From: Schlesneria paludicola DSM 18645
GTDB taxonomy: Bacteria > Planctomycetota > Planctomycetia > Planctomycetales > Planctomycetaceae
Reading direction: 5' to 3'
NCBI RefSeq assembly: GCF_000255655.1
Contig: NZ_JH636435.1
Location: forward strand, 3,112,960-3,176,959
DNA length: 64,000 nucleotides
In this document: positions 9,801 through 17,799 of the stretch, piece after piece
How the letters are laid out: each line of letters opens with the position of its first letter
Numbering within the stretch: the stretch's first letter is position 1
Program-made: the position numbers and the translations under genes
Notes under the pieces: generated by a model
Databases searched by the model: none
Told to the model about the DNA's origin: nothing
What the model saw: only the letters and a program-made list of their open reading frames with translations

Positions 9801-11757
9801 GGGGTCTTAAGGCATAGACCGCGTACGATCCATCTTTCTCAACAGTGCTGGGTTTATCATCGCTTCCAAAGCGATCACGTCCGATCGTGATCCGTGCGCC
9901 GGGGACGGGCTGGCCGTTTTCATCGGTGACGTGTCCCGTCAGCGTCAAACCTGGTTCGAGGACATAACGACCATCGACACGATCTTGAACGGATTGACTC
10001 CCCTTCGTGAAACGTGGATGTGACAACGAGACATTTAGTCCGTGTGAGAGTGGTGCTCCATCAAATCGCCATTTGCCATCCTCATTCGTTGTCTCTTCGA
10101 AAATCGTATAGTGAATTTCGGACGGTGTATCTGTGGCCGGAATTAAAATGGAGAGAGCGACACCGGCAATCGGCGCCCCCGAAGAATCGACGACGATTCC
10201 TCCAACTGTCTTGCCCACATCCATCCGAATGATTTTTTCAGTTGGCAACACCGTGGGAATCAAATTCCGTCCGAAATTGGCGAAATAGGGCACGAATCCC
10301 GGCCGCTTGACTAAGCCCCATAATTGAATTGGGACGTCGCCATCGGGATATTCAAAGTCCACTTGTCCCATCTCGTCCGTCAGAAGATCGCGTCGATCCC
10401 GTTGCTGCGGATGATAAAGCTGCACGGTAATCTTCGCGTCCGAGAGCGGCTCATTGTTATCACTCCGAACGACTTGAAATCGCAATTTCTCCGGGCGCGT
10501 ACGCAATGGCGCCCGCTCGTGCCCAACCTCGTCGGCAGCGACGGGTTGATTGTCTTTTTCGGCGAGGAGGGGGTTGGCATCCGCCGCTCGCGGGCCGAGC
10601 GAACCGCTGCCGACAACCCCTGCCGCGATCATCACACCACTTGCCAACAGGATTCCGCGCCAACCCAAAACGGGAACACCGGGGCACATCAGGAGGGCGG
10701 CAAGACGCTCGCGAACATCAGATCGCCGGGCCATTGCCATGCCCACAGCTCGTTGCTCTCCGGCAATCCGCAATGCAATTCGTGCGATCAAGCGCTGATA
10801 GGCGACCAGATCACCCACGCAATCCACCGCAACCCGGTCGCTCACTCGTTCACACGCCGCGCGATGCACAGACCGCATCCGCCAGACAAGTGGAACGGGC
10901 CAAACGACTGCGGCCATGATGCCAAGGAAACAGTCCCAACCGAGATCATGCCCCACGGCATGAGCGGTCTCATGAGCGATCGCCGCACGAACGTCAATCT
11001 CGGCCGAGGAAGATTGAAGCAAAGCTGTCGGCAAGAGAATCGTTTGTCGAATCAGACCACACAACACTGGTGATTCGAAGCGATCTGTCATCCGTACCGA
11101 AAGCGCGGAACGTTCAGTCAGTGGCGCGGCGATTGCAACAATCCAATCCGGCGCTGGGGTGGACATCCGGCATTCTTGTTTCGCGGCGCGCAGTCCAATC
11201 AGCAGGCGCAGCAAAAGAACTCCGGCCACGGCCGCGTAGACGACGAACGCGATTCTCATCCAACCAAGAGGTGCATCCGCGGGGCCCGACGCAATACTCA
11301 CGGATTCAGACGGTGAGGGATCAAGTGTCACAATGGGACGTGTTTCACTTGTGCCATGAGACGCGGGTATCGGGTCCGTTTGGGTACTGGAAAGACTCAA
11401 TCCCGCCTCATTCCCTGGGATCTGTCGCTCTGTGTCGTGTCCACCGCTCTGATCCGTCGGTGACGGCGTCGACGAGGCCAGCGCGGTCGGCAATTCGACC
11501 GCAACACGAGCCGCCTCTGGCTGTGGTGGTACCCTCTCCCGAGTGACTTCGGCCCTCAAGAATGGCACCAAATACAGTGGTGGCACCAGCGTTCCCACAA
11601 AACAGACGGCCATCGCCGATGCCGCAACTCGCCAGATCAGGACCTGCCAACGCGGATTCTTTTGGGAAACAATTGCGTGCCCCAACCACGCGGCCAACAG
11701 CGTGAGCGATACTTTGATCGCCAACAGTACGACGCTCGCTTCAAAGCTCAGGCTCAT
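6814..11757 (-). CDS. BlaR1-like M56 peptidase fused to carboxypeptidase-regulatory repeats, TlpA-like thioredoxin and beta-propeller
   Basis: A 1647-residue membrane protein. Residues 1-390 carry about five hydrophobic segments (about 9-29, 41-63, 166-188, 276-293, 366-387) and an M56 zinc site, HETAH at 262-266, with a likely third ligand in ERVSD near 303. Residues about 425-1130 form roughly eight beta-sandwich repeats of the carboxypeptidase-regulatory type (e.g. GHVTDENGQPVPGARITI). A TlpA-like thioredoxin domain follows with W-C-G-P-C at 1198-1202, and about 300 residues of NHL/YWTD-like propeller close the protein. The ATG at 11757 follows GTGAGG and begins 4 bp after the repressor stop, so the two are co-transcribed. 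By analogy with BlaR1 it should sense something outside and inactivate the repressor. The sensor here is not a penicillin-binding domain, so the ligand is unknown. Confidence 0.88.
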   Translation of the reverse strand: MSLSFEASVVLLAIKVSLTLLAAWLGHAIVSQKNPRWQVLIWRVAASAMAVCFVGTLVPPLYLVPFLRAEVTRERVPPQPEAARVAVELPTALASSTPSPTDQSGGHDTERQIPGNEAGLSLSSTQTDPIPASHGTSETRPIVTLDPSPSESVSIASGPADAPLGWMRIAFVVYAAVAGVLLLRLLIGLRAAKQECRMSTPAPDWIVAIAAPLTERSALSVRMTDRFESPVLCGLIRQTILLPTALLQSSSAEIDVRAAIAHETAHAVGHDLGWDCFLGIMAAVVWPVPLVWRMRSVHRAACERVSDRVAVDCVGDLVAYQRLIARIALRIAGEQRAVGMAMARRSDVRERLAALLMCPGVPVLGWRGILLASGVMIAAGVVGSGSLGPRAADANPLLAEKDNQPVAADEVGHERAPLRTRPEKLRFQVVRSDNNEPLSDAKITVQLYHPQQRDRRDLLTDEMGQVDFEYPDGDVPIQLWGLVKRPGFVPYFANFGRNLIPTVLPTEKIIRMDVGKTVGGIVVDSSGAPIAGVALSILIPATDTPSEIHYTIFEETTNEDGKWRFDGAPLSHGLNVSLSHPRFTKGSQSVQDRVDGRYVLEPGLTLTGHVTDENGQPVPGARITIGRDRFGSDDKPSTVEKDGSYAVYALRPQSTYVTVEAPGFAPQVVPIDLDANSKSVDFKLKPGHLIQFHVLDEAGNPIQAASIFADTWNGFRTLRWVGKSDAQGNVAWNGAPAENVKFDIVHEGYAYLRNLYLGPQEEPHQIQLLPPLVVSGTVVDTKQAKVAKFNVCFGAKYNGREEITWDTNDGSNGKNGKFEVRYLESCEEVFLRIEAEGFRPWISDAIPFRKANHKVFVKLEPGRGPMGIVWSPDGTPAEGAQLTLVTAKDGMQFTAGYRPSGGKQTVKSEAEGRFEFRPCDDESLIVAVHPTGYAEVTTSDFINKKAIHLHHWARLEVLVRQGRAPLAEAGIRIDPIRQTGRAVQVFSYGIQGKTNAEGRAVFDRVVPGEVWVSKSLEQVIGSGSVVYGERAEKVGLLPGARKLIELGGSGVMVKGQIRLPENPPEPHLWSLNAAARIYTQPTSTNPESRSYQMLIGKDGSFELHDVAPGRYQFQLDLTAVPDPAQCGTGAAMGRITREIDIPETDPVLDLGVIEGTWFKRLGAGEAAPVFVATGLNGDNIRSTDLRGRLTLIDFWATWCGPCMAEMPDLVELHEQFQSDPRFELVGVSVDRSMEEATTAINKHGWKWKFAYAGGGMHTLIPSRFDVTTIPVKFLIDVDGTILYRGQDLRAITKLIQKRLADLSNSTSLEAEDRKGRRSKPSTDSFSSPDLTEVAVVADNLEYPSGTAPRANGAGLTLWFAEKQPLRSFADVGTSRWLSGPHRAAVDSIRSRIAICDTWHKRLVVLDRFGRKHFETELPGLHAVSVDEQTGEFWCLALSILDSGELVVLDENGNERTRYPISAYGIEFSPADDAFWVVGKSLAKMTRDGKTVSVGQLSTGAYTFTDIAVDRTVKGAWVLEDDHPDLPASQLRLWRVQPDGTAQPTYRFPEKTLARSLALIGGRPWIATRLYDRSQVPTESEWSIQRFTTDGVPSELSELAASDVTKGAVSGAIWIRTKESLQRIERDGTVLKTISLPEKVKCMQILAF

Positions 11758-11761
11758 AGCC

Positions 11762-12175
11762 TCACGTCTCCTTCGTGCCGCGTTTCTTTGGACCAGATTC
11801 TGCCGCCTCAGAGACGTCCAGCGCAGGTTCATCTGCAAGCCGCTTGAGCTCAAGCAAATCGTCGGCACTGAGCTGCTCTTTACGGACGAGCGTCATCAGC
11901 AATTGCTCGACGCTTCCCGCGCAGAAGGTCTTGACGAGATCGCTGAGCATTGAAGAGAACGCACGCTGGCGCGGCGTTTTGGCGCGATAGAAAAACGCTT
12001 TACCAACTTTGCGTCGGACGACATGGCCCTTCTCGACCAAAATCACGAGATACGACCGCAACGCCGGATTCTTGATCGGCTCGGGATAAAGTTGCTGCAG
12101 CTCTGTAGGTTTCAACTCACCGTGTTCCCACAGAAGTTGCATGACCTTCAGCTCGCCCGCCGTAAACCTCGACAT
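11762..12175 (-). CDS. BlaI/MecI/CopY-family transcriptional repressor
   Basis: 137 residues with the Penicillinase_R winged helix (FTAGELKVMQLLWEHGELKPTELQQ, then SYLVILVEKGHVVRRKVGKAFFYRA) and a C-terminal dimerisation part. Family members bind dyad operators as dimers and are released when a partner M56 peptidase cleaves them; that partner is the next gene. The ATG at 12175 is chosen because AAGGGGGG lies just upstream; an in-frame GTG at 12190 is the alternative. It lies directly downstream of a promoter overlapped by a palindrome, fitting autorepression. The C-terminal 20 residues are Lys/Glu-rich. Confidence 0.93.
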   Translation of the reverse strand: MSRFTAGELKVMQLLWEHGELKPTELQQLYPEPIKNPALRSYLVILVEKGHVVRRKVGKAFFYRAKTPRQRAFSSMLSDLVKTFCAGSVEQLLMTLVRKEQLSADDLLELKRLADEPALDVSEAAESGPKKRGTKET

Positions 12176-12200
12176 CCAGCCCCCCTTCACTTCATCAATG

Positions 12201-12216
12201 TGCAGACACTACTGCA
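12201..12216. promoter_or_regulatory. Predicted repressor operator 1, overlapping the -10 box
   Basis: TGCAG-N6-CTGCA with the dyad extending perfectly to ATGTGCAG/CTGCACAT (12198-12219). Its 6-bp centre is exactly the predicted -10 hexamer of the repressor promoter. A second copy with the same spacing lies at 12243-12258. Binding by the adjacent BlaI-like protein is inference. Confidence 0.65.
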
Positions 12217-12234
12217 CATTATCTGGCGAGTCAA
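12206..12234 (-). promoter_or_regulatory. Predicted sigma-70 promoter of the repressor/M56 operon
   Basis: On the minus strand, TTGACT (12234-12229), a 17-bp spacer, then TAGTGT (12211-12206). A start about 7 bp further would give a leader of roughly 24 bases before the ATG at 12175. Confidence 0.6.
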
Positions 12235-12242
12235 TCACATTC

Positions 12243-12258
12243 TGCAGAAGTTTCTGCA
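12243..12258. promoter_or_regulatory. Predicted repressor operator 2, upstream of the -35 box
   Basis: TGCAG-AAGTTT-CTGCA, with arms perfect for 7 bp (TGCAGAA-GT-TTCTGCA). It repeats the TGCAG-N6-CTGCA plan of operator 1, exactly 42 bp away, about four helical turns, so two dimers would sit on the same face of the DNA. Confidence 0.55.
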
Positions 12259-12405
12259 CATCACTGCCCGAGCGTGGTGCGGCGAACTTGACTGGCGAGA
12301 GGAAGTCGCGCCGTCGAGCGTCGGTGGCGTGCGCGAGCGGGACATCGTGGGCGAAAAGATACGAAGTCGCTCATGCGCGGATTGCGAGATGTCGTCCGCC
12401 GATCG

Positions 12406-13701
12406 TCATCGCTCGAGATGCGATGAACTCACGGCACACTGGCGGTCATCGAAGAGATTGAAATAGCAGACGGTTGTCCCCCCGGGAATCGGCGAACTAA
12501 CCCGACCAGTCGAACCATCGAACGCCACCGGCATCTGCTCCCACTTTCGTTCCTGCCAACGGCCGGTGTCCAGCGTGTAGTTCAGTTCGGCCTTGATGAT
12601 CGGCACGTCCGATTTGAACGTCGCCCAAGCGGAATCGCCGTCGAGACCTTGATCGGTGATGAGGGCGAGCGGCTTTCCATCTCGAAGTTTCGAATTGGCG
12701 AAAACATGGATTTCTTCAGGGTCTTCGCCCGCTGGACCATGCCCGTGCGGCATGCGAACCCGTAGGCAGAGCTCGTTCGTTCCCTGCGACAAACGCGTGG
12801 ACTTTTGCCAGGAATCCATGGGATATGCAAAGTCGTTCGTTCCATTAACCCACAGCATCGGCATCTTGACCTGCGGCAGATAGACGGACGGGTCCCACTG
12901 ACTGAGCCAAAGCTTCGCCTGTTCCGCGCCCAGCTTTTCAAACGCCGGCAACCAGGCCGAGTTTTTACCCAGAAAACCGCAGCCATAGACGGGTACGGCA
13001 AATTGGTATCGCGGATCAGTCCCCGCCACGATGCAAGTGAGATATCCGCCCCACGAGATTCCCGTCACACCGATGCGGTCAGCATCCACTTCGGGATACG
13101 AGCGAATCAACGAATGCGCGAGCTTCACCGCGCTGACGGCCTGAAAGGTCCACTGGTCTTCAATGGGATCGGCGAGTTGTTCGAAACTGGCATCCCACCC
13201 GCGCGGTCCTGGGTGGTCGTGGCGTTCCCATTTACCATAAGCTCCAACGGGAACGCACCCGCACAAATCCATGGCGATGGCTGCATAGCCACGCGCGTTC
13301 CAAACCTTGACCCACCGGTCAAATGCCGTTCCACCGCCGCCATGTATCAACACCATCGCAGGCAATTTGCCATGACGCTTGGATTCATCAAGGGCAGGCA
13401 CGCCGTAGTACGCGAAGACGCGTGTCGGCTGCCTCTTGTGGTCCAATCCCCGGTAGAAAAACGCTTTCACGCCCTCAACCTGCAAGGACTCAGCGGGAAA
13501 GATTTCAGGGACCGAGTCGAGCGCCGCACGGCTCAACTTCGCACGCGCCGACAACTCGTCACCGACGTGAACCGTATCGCGGGGTTTGGCCAATGGCTCA
13601 TCAGCCAAGATCATCGCACACGTTGTGCCGCACCACAGCAGGAACAACGATCGAAAAAACCACACGCACTGTTTTGGGGACCTTGTTGAAATCGAACTCA
13701 T
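12406..13701 (-). CDS. Secreted alpha/beta hydrolase, acetyl-xylan-esterase-like
   Basis: 431 residues with an N-terminal signal-like segment (VWFFRSLFLLWCGTTCAMILA). The fold signatures are LPAMVLIHGGGGTAFDRWVKVWNARGY (oxyanion loop), the nucleophile elbow GISWGGY near residue 222, LWVNGTNDFAYPM for the acid region, and MPHGHGP for the catalytic His. The layout matches the acetyl xylan esterase/dipeptidyl-peptidase-like group often found in planctomycete polysaccharide degradation; the substrate is not certain. The C-terminal 90 residues look like an extra beta domain. The next gene upstream on the same strand, 31 bp away, is another secreted hydrolase, so the two may form an operon. An in-frame TTG lies one codon upstream of the chosen ATG. 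Confidence 0.85.
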   Translation of the reverse strand: MSSISTRSPKQCVWFFRSLFLLWCGTTCAMILADEPLAKPRDTVHVGDELSARAKLSRAALDSVPEIFPAESLQVEGVKAFFYRGLDHKRQPTRVFAYYGVPALDESKRHGKLPAMVLIHGGGGTAFDRWVKVWNARGYAAIAMDLCGCVPVGAYGKWERHDHPGPRGWDASFEQLADPIEDQWTFQAVSAVKLAHSLIRSYPEVDADRIGVTGISWGGYLTCIVAGTDPRYQFAVPVYGCGFLGKNSAWLPAFEKLGAEQAKLWLSQWDPSVYLPQVKMPMLWVNGTNDFAYPMDSWQKSTRLSQGTNELCLRVRMPHGHGPAGEDPEEIHVFANSKLRDGKPLALITDQGLDGDSAWATFKSDVPIIKAELNYTLDTGRWQERKWEQMPVAFDGSTGRVSSPIPGGTTVCYFNLFDDRQCAVSSSHLER

Positions 13702-13732
13702 CAACGCCCATCCCCTTGCAGAGTGATGCCAC

Positions 13733-14641
13733 TCACTTTAGATACTTGTCGAACCAGTCCCAAACGATGGGGTACTGCTCCATGATCCCCGGCCATGCGC
13801 TATGCCCACCACCCGGTTGAACGACTAGTTTAACAGGCAACCCGAGTTCGTCGTACTTCGCCTTCATAATTTCCGACTGCTGCAGCGGCACTGTCTTGTC
13901 GCTATCGCCGTGAATCAGCAACAACGGTGGTGCAGTCGATTTGACAAGATACAACGGAGAAATCGCCTTGAGCTGGGGTTCGATATCATGAACTTCCCCC
14001 AGGACGCGTTTGAAGAATCCAGGTCGCACAAACTCGATCAGGCTGTAGCCACCGGGAGCCCCCCAGTTCACCAAATCCGTCGGCGGGAACCACGCCACAA
14101 CGCACTGCACGCGACTGCTCACTCGTTCGATCGGATCTTTCGATTCAGGATTCCCATCGTCACCCGTCATCGCCGCCATCAGCGAAAGGTGTCCGCCCGA
14201 GGAACCGCTCGTAATCCCAAGATGATCGGGATCGACACCGTAGTTTTTGGCAATGGAACGCACAAAGCGCACGGCACGATTCATGTCGGGAATCATCTCG
14301 GGCACAAAATAGCGAGGGCTGCTTCCATGGCGCACCACAAACAAGGTGAAGCCCCCCTTGAGCAGCCCTTGCGCCCAATGGTCAGTTCGCATGCGATGCG
14401 ATTCTTCACCGGGAACATCGGACTTTCGCGAAGCCCAGCTGCCACTCGACACCAGGATCAATCCGACCCCTTTACGATTCTTTTCAGGCTCGAGCACATC
14501 CAAGGTCAAGGCAAGCCCATCTTTGTGGCCGAACACGATATCATCCGTGGTTCGACAATCGACGGGGACGTCGTCGGCCATGCCAGAACCGACGATTACC
14601 AACAAGGCCACGGCCATCGACAAAGACTGCAGAATTCGCAT
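13733..14641 (-). CDS. Secreted alpha/beta hydrolase (BD-FAE/esterase-lipase-like)
   Basis: 302 residues from the ATG at 14641, which begins a clear signal peptide (MRILQSLSMAVALLVIVGSGMA). A longer frame to 14722 adds an unlikely Arg-rich leader. Features of the hormone-sensitive-lipase/BD-FAE group are VGLILVSSGSW in place of the oxyanion HGG, the nucleophile elbow TSGSSGGHLSL, LLIHGDSDKTVPLQQS for the acid, and PGGGHSAW for the His. It is likely a carboxylesterase exported to the periplasm. It is co-directional with, and 31 bp upstream of, the acetyl-xylan-esterase-like gene, suggesting linked action on esterified sugars. Confidence 0.85.
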   Translation of the reverse strand: MRILQSLSMAVALLVIVGSGMADDVPVDCRTTDDIVFGHKDGLALTLDVLEPEKNRKGVGLILVSSGSWASRKSDVPGEESHRMRTDHWAQGLLKGGFTLFVVRHGSSPRYFVPEMIPDMNRAVRFVRSIAKNYGVDPDHLGITSGSSGGHLSLMAAMTGDDGNPESKDPIERVSSRVQCVVAWFPPTDLVNWGAPGGYSLIEFVRPGFFKRVLGEVHDIEPQLKAISPLYLVKSTAPPLLLIHGDSDKTVPLQQSEIMKAKYDELGLPVKLVVQPGGGHSAWPGIMEQYPIVWDWFDKYLK

Positions 14642-14939
14642 CGCCACTTGATCCTCACTCCCGAAACCGACAAATCGCACGCGAAGGCATGAAACAGAAA
14701 ACAGGGCACCGGCCCCTGGCATTCACAATGTCATGGCGTTTTCAAAACGAGGCGGAGCCAGACCCGCGATGGCAACAGGCGATTCAGCCCGTTGTCGTCT
14801 TCATGCTCGATCTGATCTAATACCCACATCGAACCGAAATGGTTTCAACCGCTGGCCGCCAAACATGCCATTGCGTTCAGTCAATCGACGGGCCAATCGA
14901 TCGAACGAACTGTCGCTGCCATCAAGGAATCCCTTGCGA

Positions 14940-16169
14940 ATGACACGGATCACTTCCTGCCTGATGATTCTCGGATTCTTGACGACCTCAGCGAGTTCCG
15001 CCGAACCTGTCAGTTCCGCTGCATGGCCGAATTGGATGGGCCCCGCTCGTGACGGAATCTCCCGGGAAACCGGTTGGAAAACCACATGGCCCGAGGACGG
15101 ATTGCCGGTGGCTTGGTCACGTGAAATCGGAATTGGATTCAGTTCGATTTCCATGGCTGACGGGCGACTATTCACGATGGGACATGTCGATGGCGAAGAA
15201 TTCGTCTGGTGCCTGAATGCATCAAATGGCGAGGTTCTCTGGTCGCATCACTATCCCTGCGGCTTAAATGACAATTTGCACGAAGGTGGGCCGGGGTCCA
15301 CGCCAACCGTCGATGGCGATCACGTCTACACGGTCGGGAAAGAGGGACAGTTGTTTTGCCTGAACGTGCAAACCGGTAAAGTCGTGTGGAAGGTCATGCT
15401 GCGCGCGGATCTTGATGTCCCGCTCCCGGAATGGGGCTTTTCCAGTTCACCGGTCATCGAAGGATCACAGCTCATCCTCGAAGCCGGACGGGTTGTGTCG
15501 TACGACAAATTGACCGGAAAGAAAAACTGGGAGTCTGCCCCGCACGAAGCCGGTTACGGTTCGGCCGCGATTTTCCCTCGCGGCGACAATGCATCCATGA
15601 TCGCAACGCTGGATTGCGACGGACTGCGAATCACGAAGCTTGCAAACGGTGAGCAAGTCGCGTTCAAATCCTGGCCTTCTCCATTCCGCACCAATTCGAC
15701 AACCCCGATCGTCGACGGGAAGTTCATCTTCATTTCTTCTGCCTACAACGTCGGTAGCGGATTGTTCGAACTCGACGGAGATTCATTGAAAGAGATCTAC
15801 ACCAGTCGTGATCTGCGCAACCACTTCAATAACAGCATTCTGTGGAATGGATATCTGTACGGATTTGACGGAAACTCAAACTTGGGCCGCGTCGTTCAAC
15901 TGACGTGCATGAACTTCGCCACAGGCGAAGTTGCCTGGAAGCAGCGCGGAATGGGTTGCGGATCGCTCATGATTGCCGATGGCAAACTGCTGATCCTGGA
16001 CGAAAAGGGTTCGCTGATCCTGGCAAACGCAACACCAACGGGCTTCGAGGAACTGAGTCGCTCGCCGTTTTTGACGGGGCGATGCTGGACGATCCCCGTG
16101 CTGCTGAACAAGCGCATCTACGGCCGAAACGCAGCAGGTCACTTGGTCTGCGTCGAGTTACCCCGATAA
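14940..16169 (+). CDS. Secreted PQQ-like (outer-membrane assembly BamB-like) beta-propeller protein
   Basis: 409 residues from the ATG at 14940, which opens a signal peptide (MTRITSCLMILGFLTTSASSA) and has AAGGA upstream. An in-frame ATG at 14733 would add 69 residues that look non-coding. The body has repeated Trp-containing blades: FVWCLNASNGEVLWSHHY, LFCLNVQTGKVVWKVM, RVVSYDKLTGKKNWES, MNFATGEVAWKQRG. These PQQ_2-type repeats form a propeller; most planctomycete members have no proven cofactor or enzymatic role. It is divergent from the two hydrolase genes, sharing a roughly 300-bp upstream region in which I saw no clear promoter. Confidence 0.9.
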   Translation: MTRITSCLMILGFLTTSASSAEPVSSAAWPNWMGPARDGISRETGWKTTWPEDGLPVAWSREIGIGFSSISMADGRLFTMGHVDGEEFVWCLNASNGEVLWSHHYPCGLNDNLHEGGPGSTPTVDGDHVYTVGKEGQLFCLNVQTGKVVWKVMLRADLDVPLPEWGFSSSPVIEGSQLILEAGRVVSYDKLTGKKNWESAPHEAGYGSAAIFPRGDNASMIATLDCDGLRITKLANGEQVAFKSWPSPFRTNSTTPIVDGKFIFISSAYNVGSGLFELDGDSLKEIYTSRDLRNHFNNSILWNGYLYGFDGNSNLGRVVQLTCMNFATGEVAWKQRGMGCGSLMIADGKLLILDEKGSLILANATPTGFEELSRSPFLTGRCWTIPVLLNKRIYGRNAAGHLVCVELPR

Positions 16170-16266
16170 GATGGGCCGCTCGCACAAGCCAAAACTCAGG
16201 TTGATCACTGCGACGAGTTCACCGCACCATTCGTCGTCGGTGGCGCCGTGATTGCGCCGTTGCCGC

Positions 16267-17694
16267 TCAGATCAGCTCCGGGATCGGCCGACCGCCTTCC
16301 ACGACGATCGGTGTCGGACGACCTTGCGGACTGATCCAATGCGAGGCCAGATCGATGTCCAGATGACGGAAGACCGTGGCCGCCAGATCCTGCGGCCGAA
16401 CCAAACCGTCCTGGATGTCGAATCCTTTGTAGTCGGTACTGCCGATCGCCTGACCATGCCGCAGTCCGCCACCGGCCATCACCATCGACATCACGTTCGT
16501 CCAATGATCGCGGCCCAGATCTTTATTGATCACGGGTGCGCGACCAAATTCGCCCATCATCAGAATCAGAGTGGAATCAAGCAACCCGCGCTGCTCGAGA
16601 TCCGTGACGAGCCCATATAAGGCTCGATCAACGCTCGGCAAGAGCGGTGTCAGCCCTTTCTGAATTCCACCCCATTGGACAGAATCGCCATGATGATCAA
16701 AGTAACCCCAGGCTCCACTAACCAGCACATACGTGACACCGGCTTCGACCAACCGCCGCGCGAGAATCGCTTTTTCTCCGATGATGTTCCGGCCATAGAG
16801 ATCTCGAGTGGCGTCCGTCTCGGACGTCATATCAAACGCGCGCTGCACGTGTCCGCCCGCCACCATGTCGAACGCCTGCGCATGGTAACGATCAAGATTC
16901 TCCAGGACGTTCTGCCCATCCAGATCACGGCGAAACCGGTCGAATGAACGGCGCAAATGATCCCGGTCCTGCAGGCGATCAAGCTCAATCCCCTTGGGAA
17001 GTCCAAATTTGCCAACAAGCTCTAATCCTTTGACGGGCTTGTAGGACGCCCCCATATGCCCCGACTCCCAGACATCCGCGGCCCATGCTGGTGCTAACCC
17101 AACGAATGGCGGCAGATCGGGATGATTGGAACCGCGAAATTTCGCGACAACCGATCCCATCGAGGGATATCCTTGCCCGTCACGATTATCGTCAGTTCGC
17201 CGAGCCAACGGATTGCCGGCCTGCATGGTAATCGGTGTGTGGTTACTCGTTTTGCAGTCCACCGCTCGTAGGAACGACAATTTGTCAGCAATGCTGGCTT
17301 GAAGTGGCAAATGCTCGCTGAGCACCACGCCGGGAATCTTGGAGCTGATCGTCGAATAGGGACCGCGAATCTCTGTCGGCGCATCCGGTTTGGGATCCCA
17401 CATATCAATCTGGCTGGGACCGCCAGAGAGCCAGAAGAGAATGACCGACTTCTTTTCTGGAGTTTTCTCGCCTGAGGAGATCTGCCCTTCCGCCGCCTGG
17501 ACCGATGCACTTCGTAGCTTCAACAAACCGGGAAGCGATAAGCCGCCAAAGCCCGCAAGCCCCGTCTGCAGAAACCAACGACGCGATCGACCAACTTGAA
17601 TCAGGTCGTCTCCAACGGGCCGGAACGGTGACTGCGCCGTTTGCAGATGGTGGTGTGCCGAGTGCCGCTCTGAATCCATCACGGAATGTCCCAT
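16267..17694 (-). CDS. DUF1501 protein with twin-arginine signal
   Basis: About 475 residues. A twin-arginine-type leader is visible (RSRRWFLQTGLAGFGGLSL), then the DUF1501 core: SVILFWLSGGPSQIDMWDPKPDAP at the start, YVLVSGAWGYFDHHGD in the middle, and LILMMGEFGRAPVIN with GRDHWTNVMSMVMAGGG near the C-terminus. DUF1501 has an alkaline-phosphatase/sulfatase-like fold and is greatly expanded in planctomycetes, normally paired with PSD1-type proteins; no partner is next to this copy. Function unknown. Several starts are possible (ATG at 17694, 17679; TTG at 17700). It converges on the PQQ-like gene, 97 bp away. Confidence 0.92.
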   Translation of the reverse strand: MGHSVMDSERHSAHHHLQTAQSPFRPVGDDLIQVGRSRRWFLQTGLAGFGGLSLPGLLKLRSASVQAAEGQISSGEKTPEKKSVILFWLSGGPSQIDMWDPKPDAPTEIRGPYSTISSKIPGVVLSEHLPLQASIADKLSFLRAVDCKTSNHTPITMQAGNPLARRTDDNRDGQGYPSMGSVVAKFRGSNHPDLPPFVGLAPAWAADVWESGHMGASYKPVKGLELVGKFGLPKGIELDRLQDRDHLRRSFDRFRRDLDGQNVLENLDRYHAQAFDMVAGGHVQRAFDMTSETDATRDLYGRNIIGEKAILARRLVEAGVTYVLVSGAWGYFDHHGDSVQWGGIQKGLTPLLPSVDRALYGLVTDLEQRGLLDSTLILMMGEFGRAPVINKDLGRDHWTNVMSMVMAGGGLRHGQAIGSTDYKGFDIQDGLVRPQDLAATVFRHLDIDLASHWISPQGRPTPIVVEGGRPIPELI

Positions 17695-17799
17695 TCGCAA
17701 TTTCCACCGTCAGCTAACCACCCAACCATTCCATTAACAACCACTGATGCGAAATAGCGTACTCGGATTGAGAGGAACGCGAAAGCTTGAAATCCGAAG

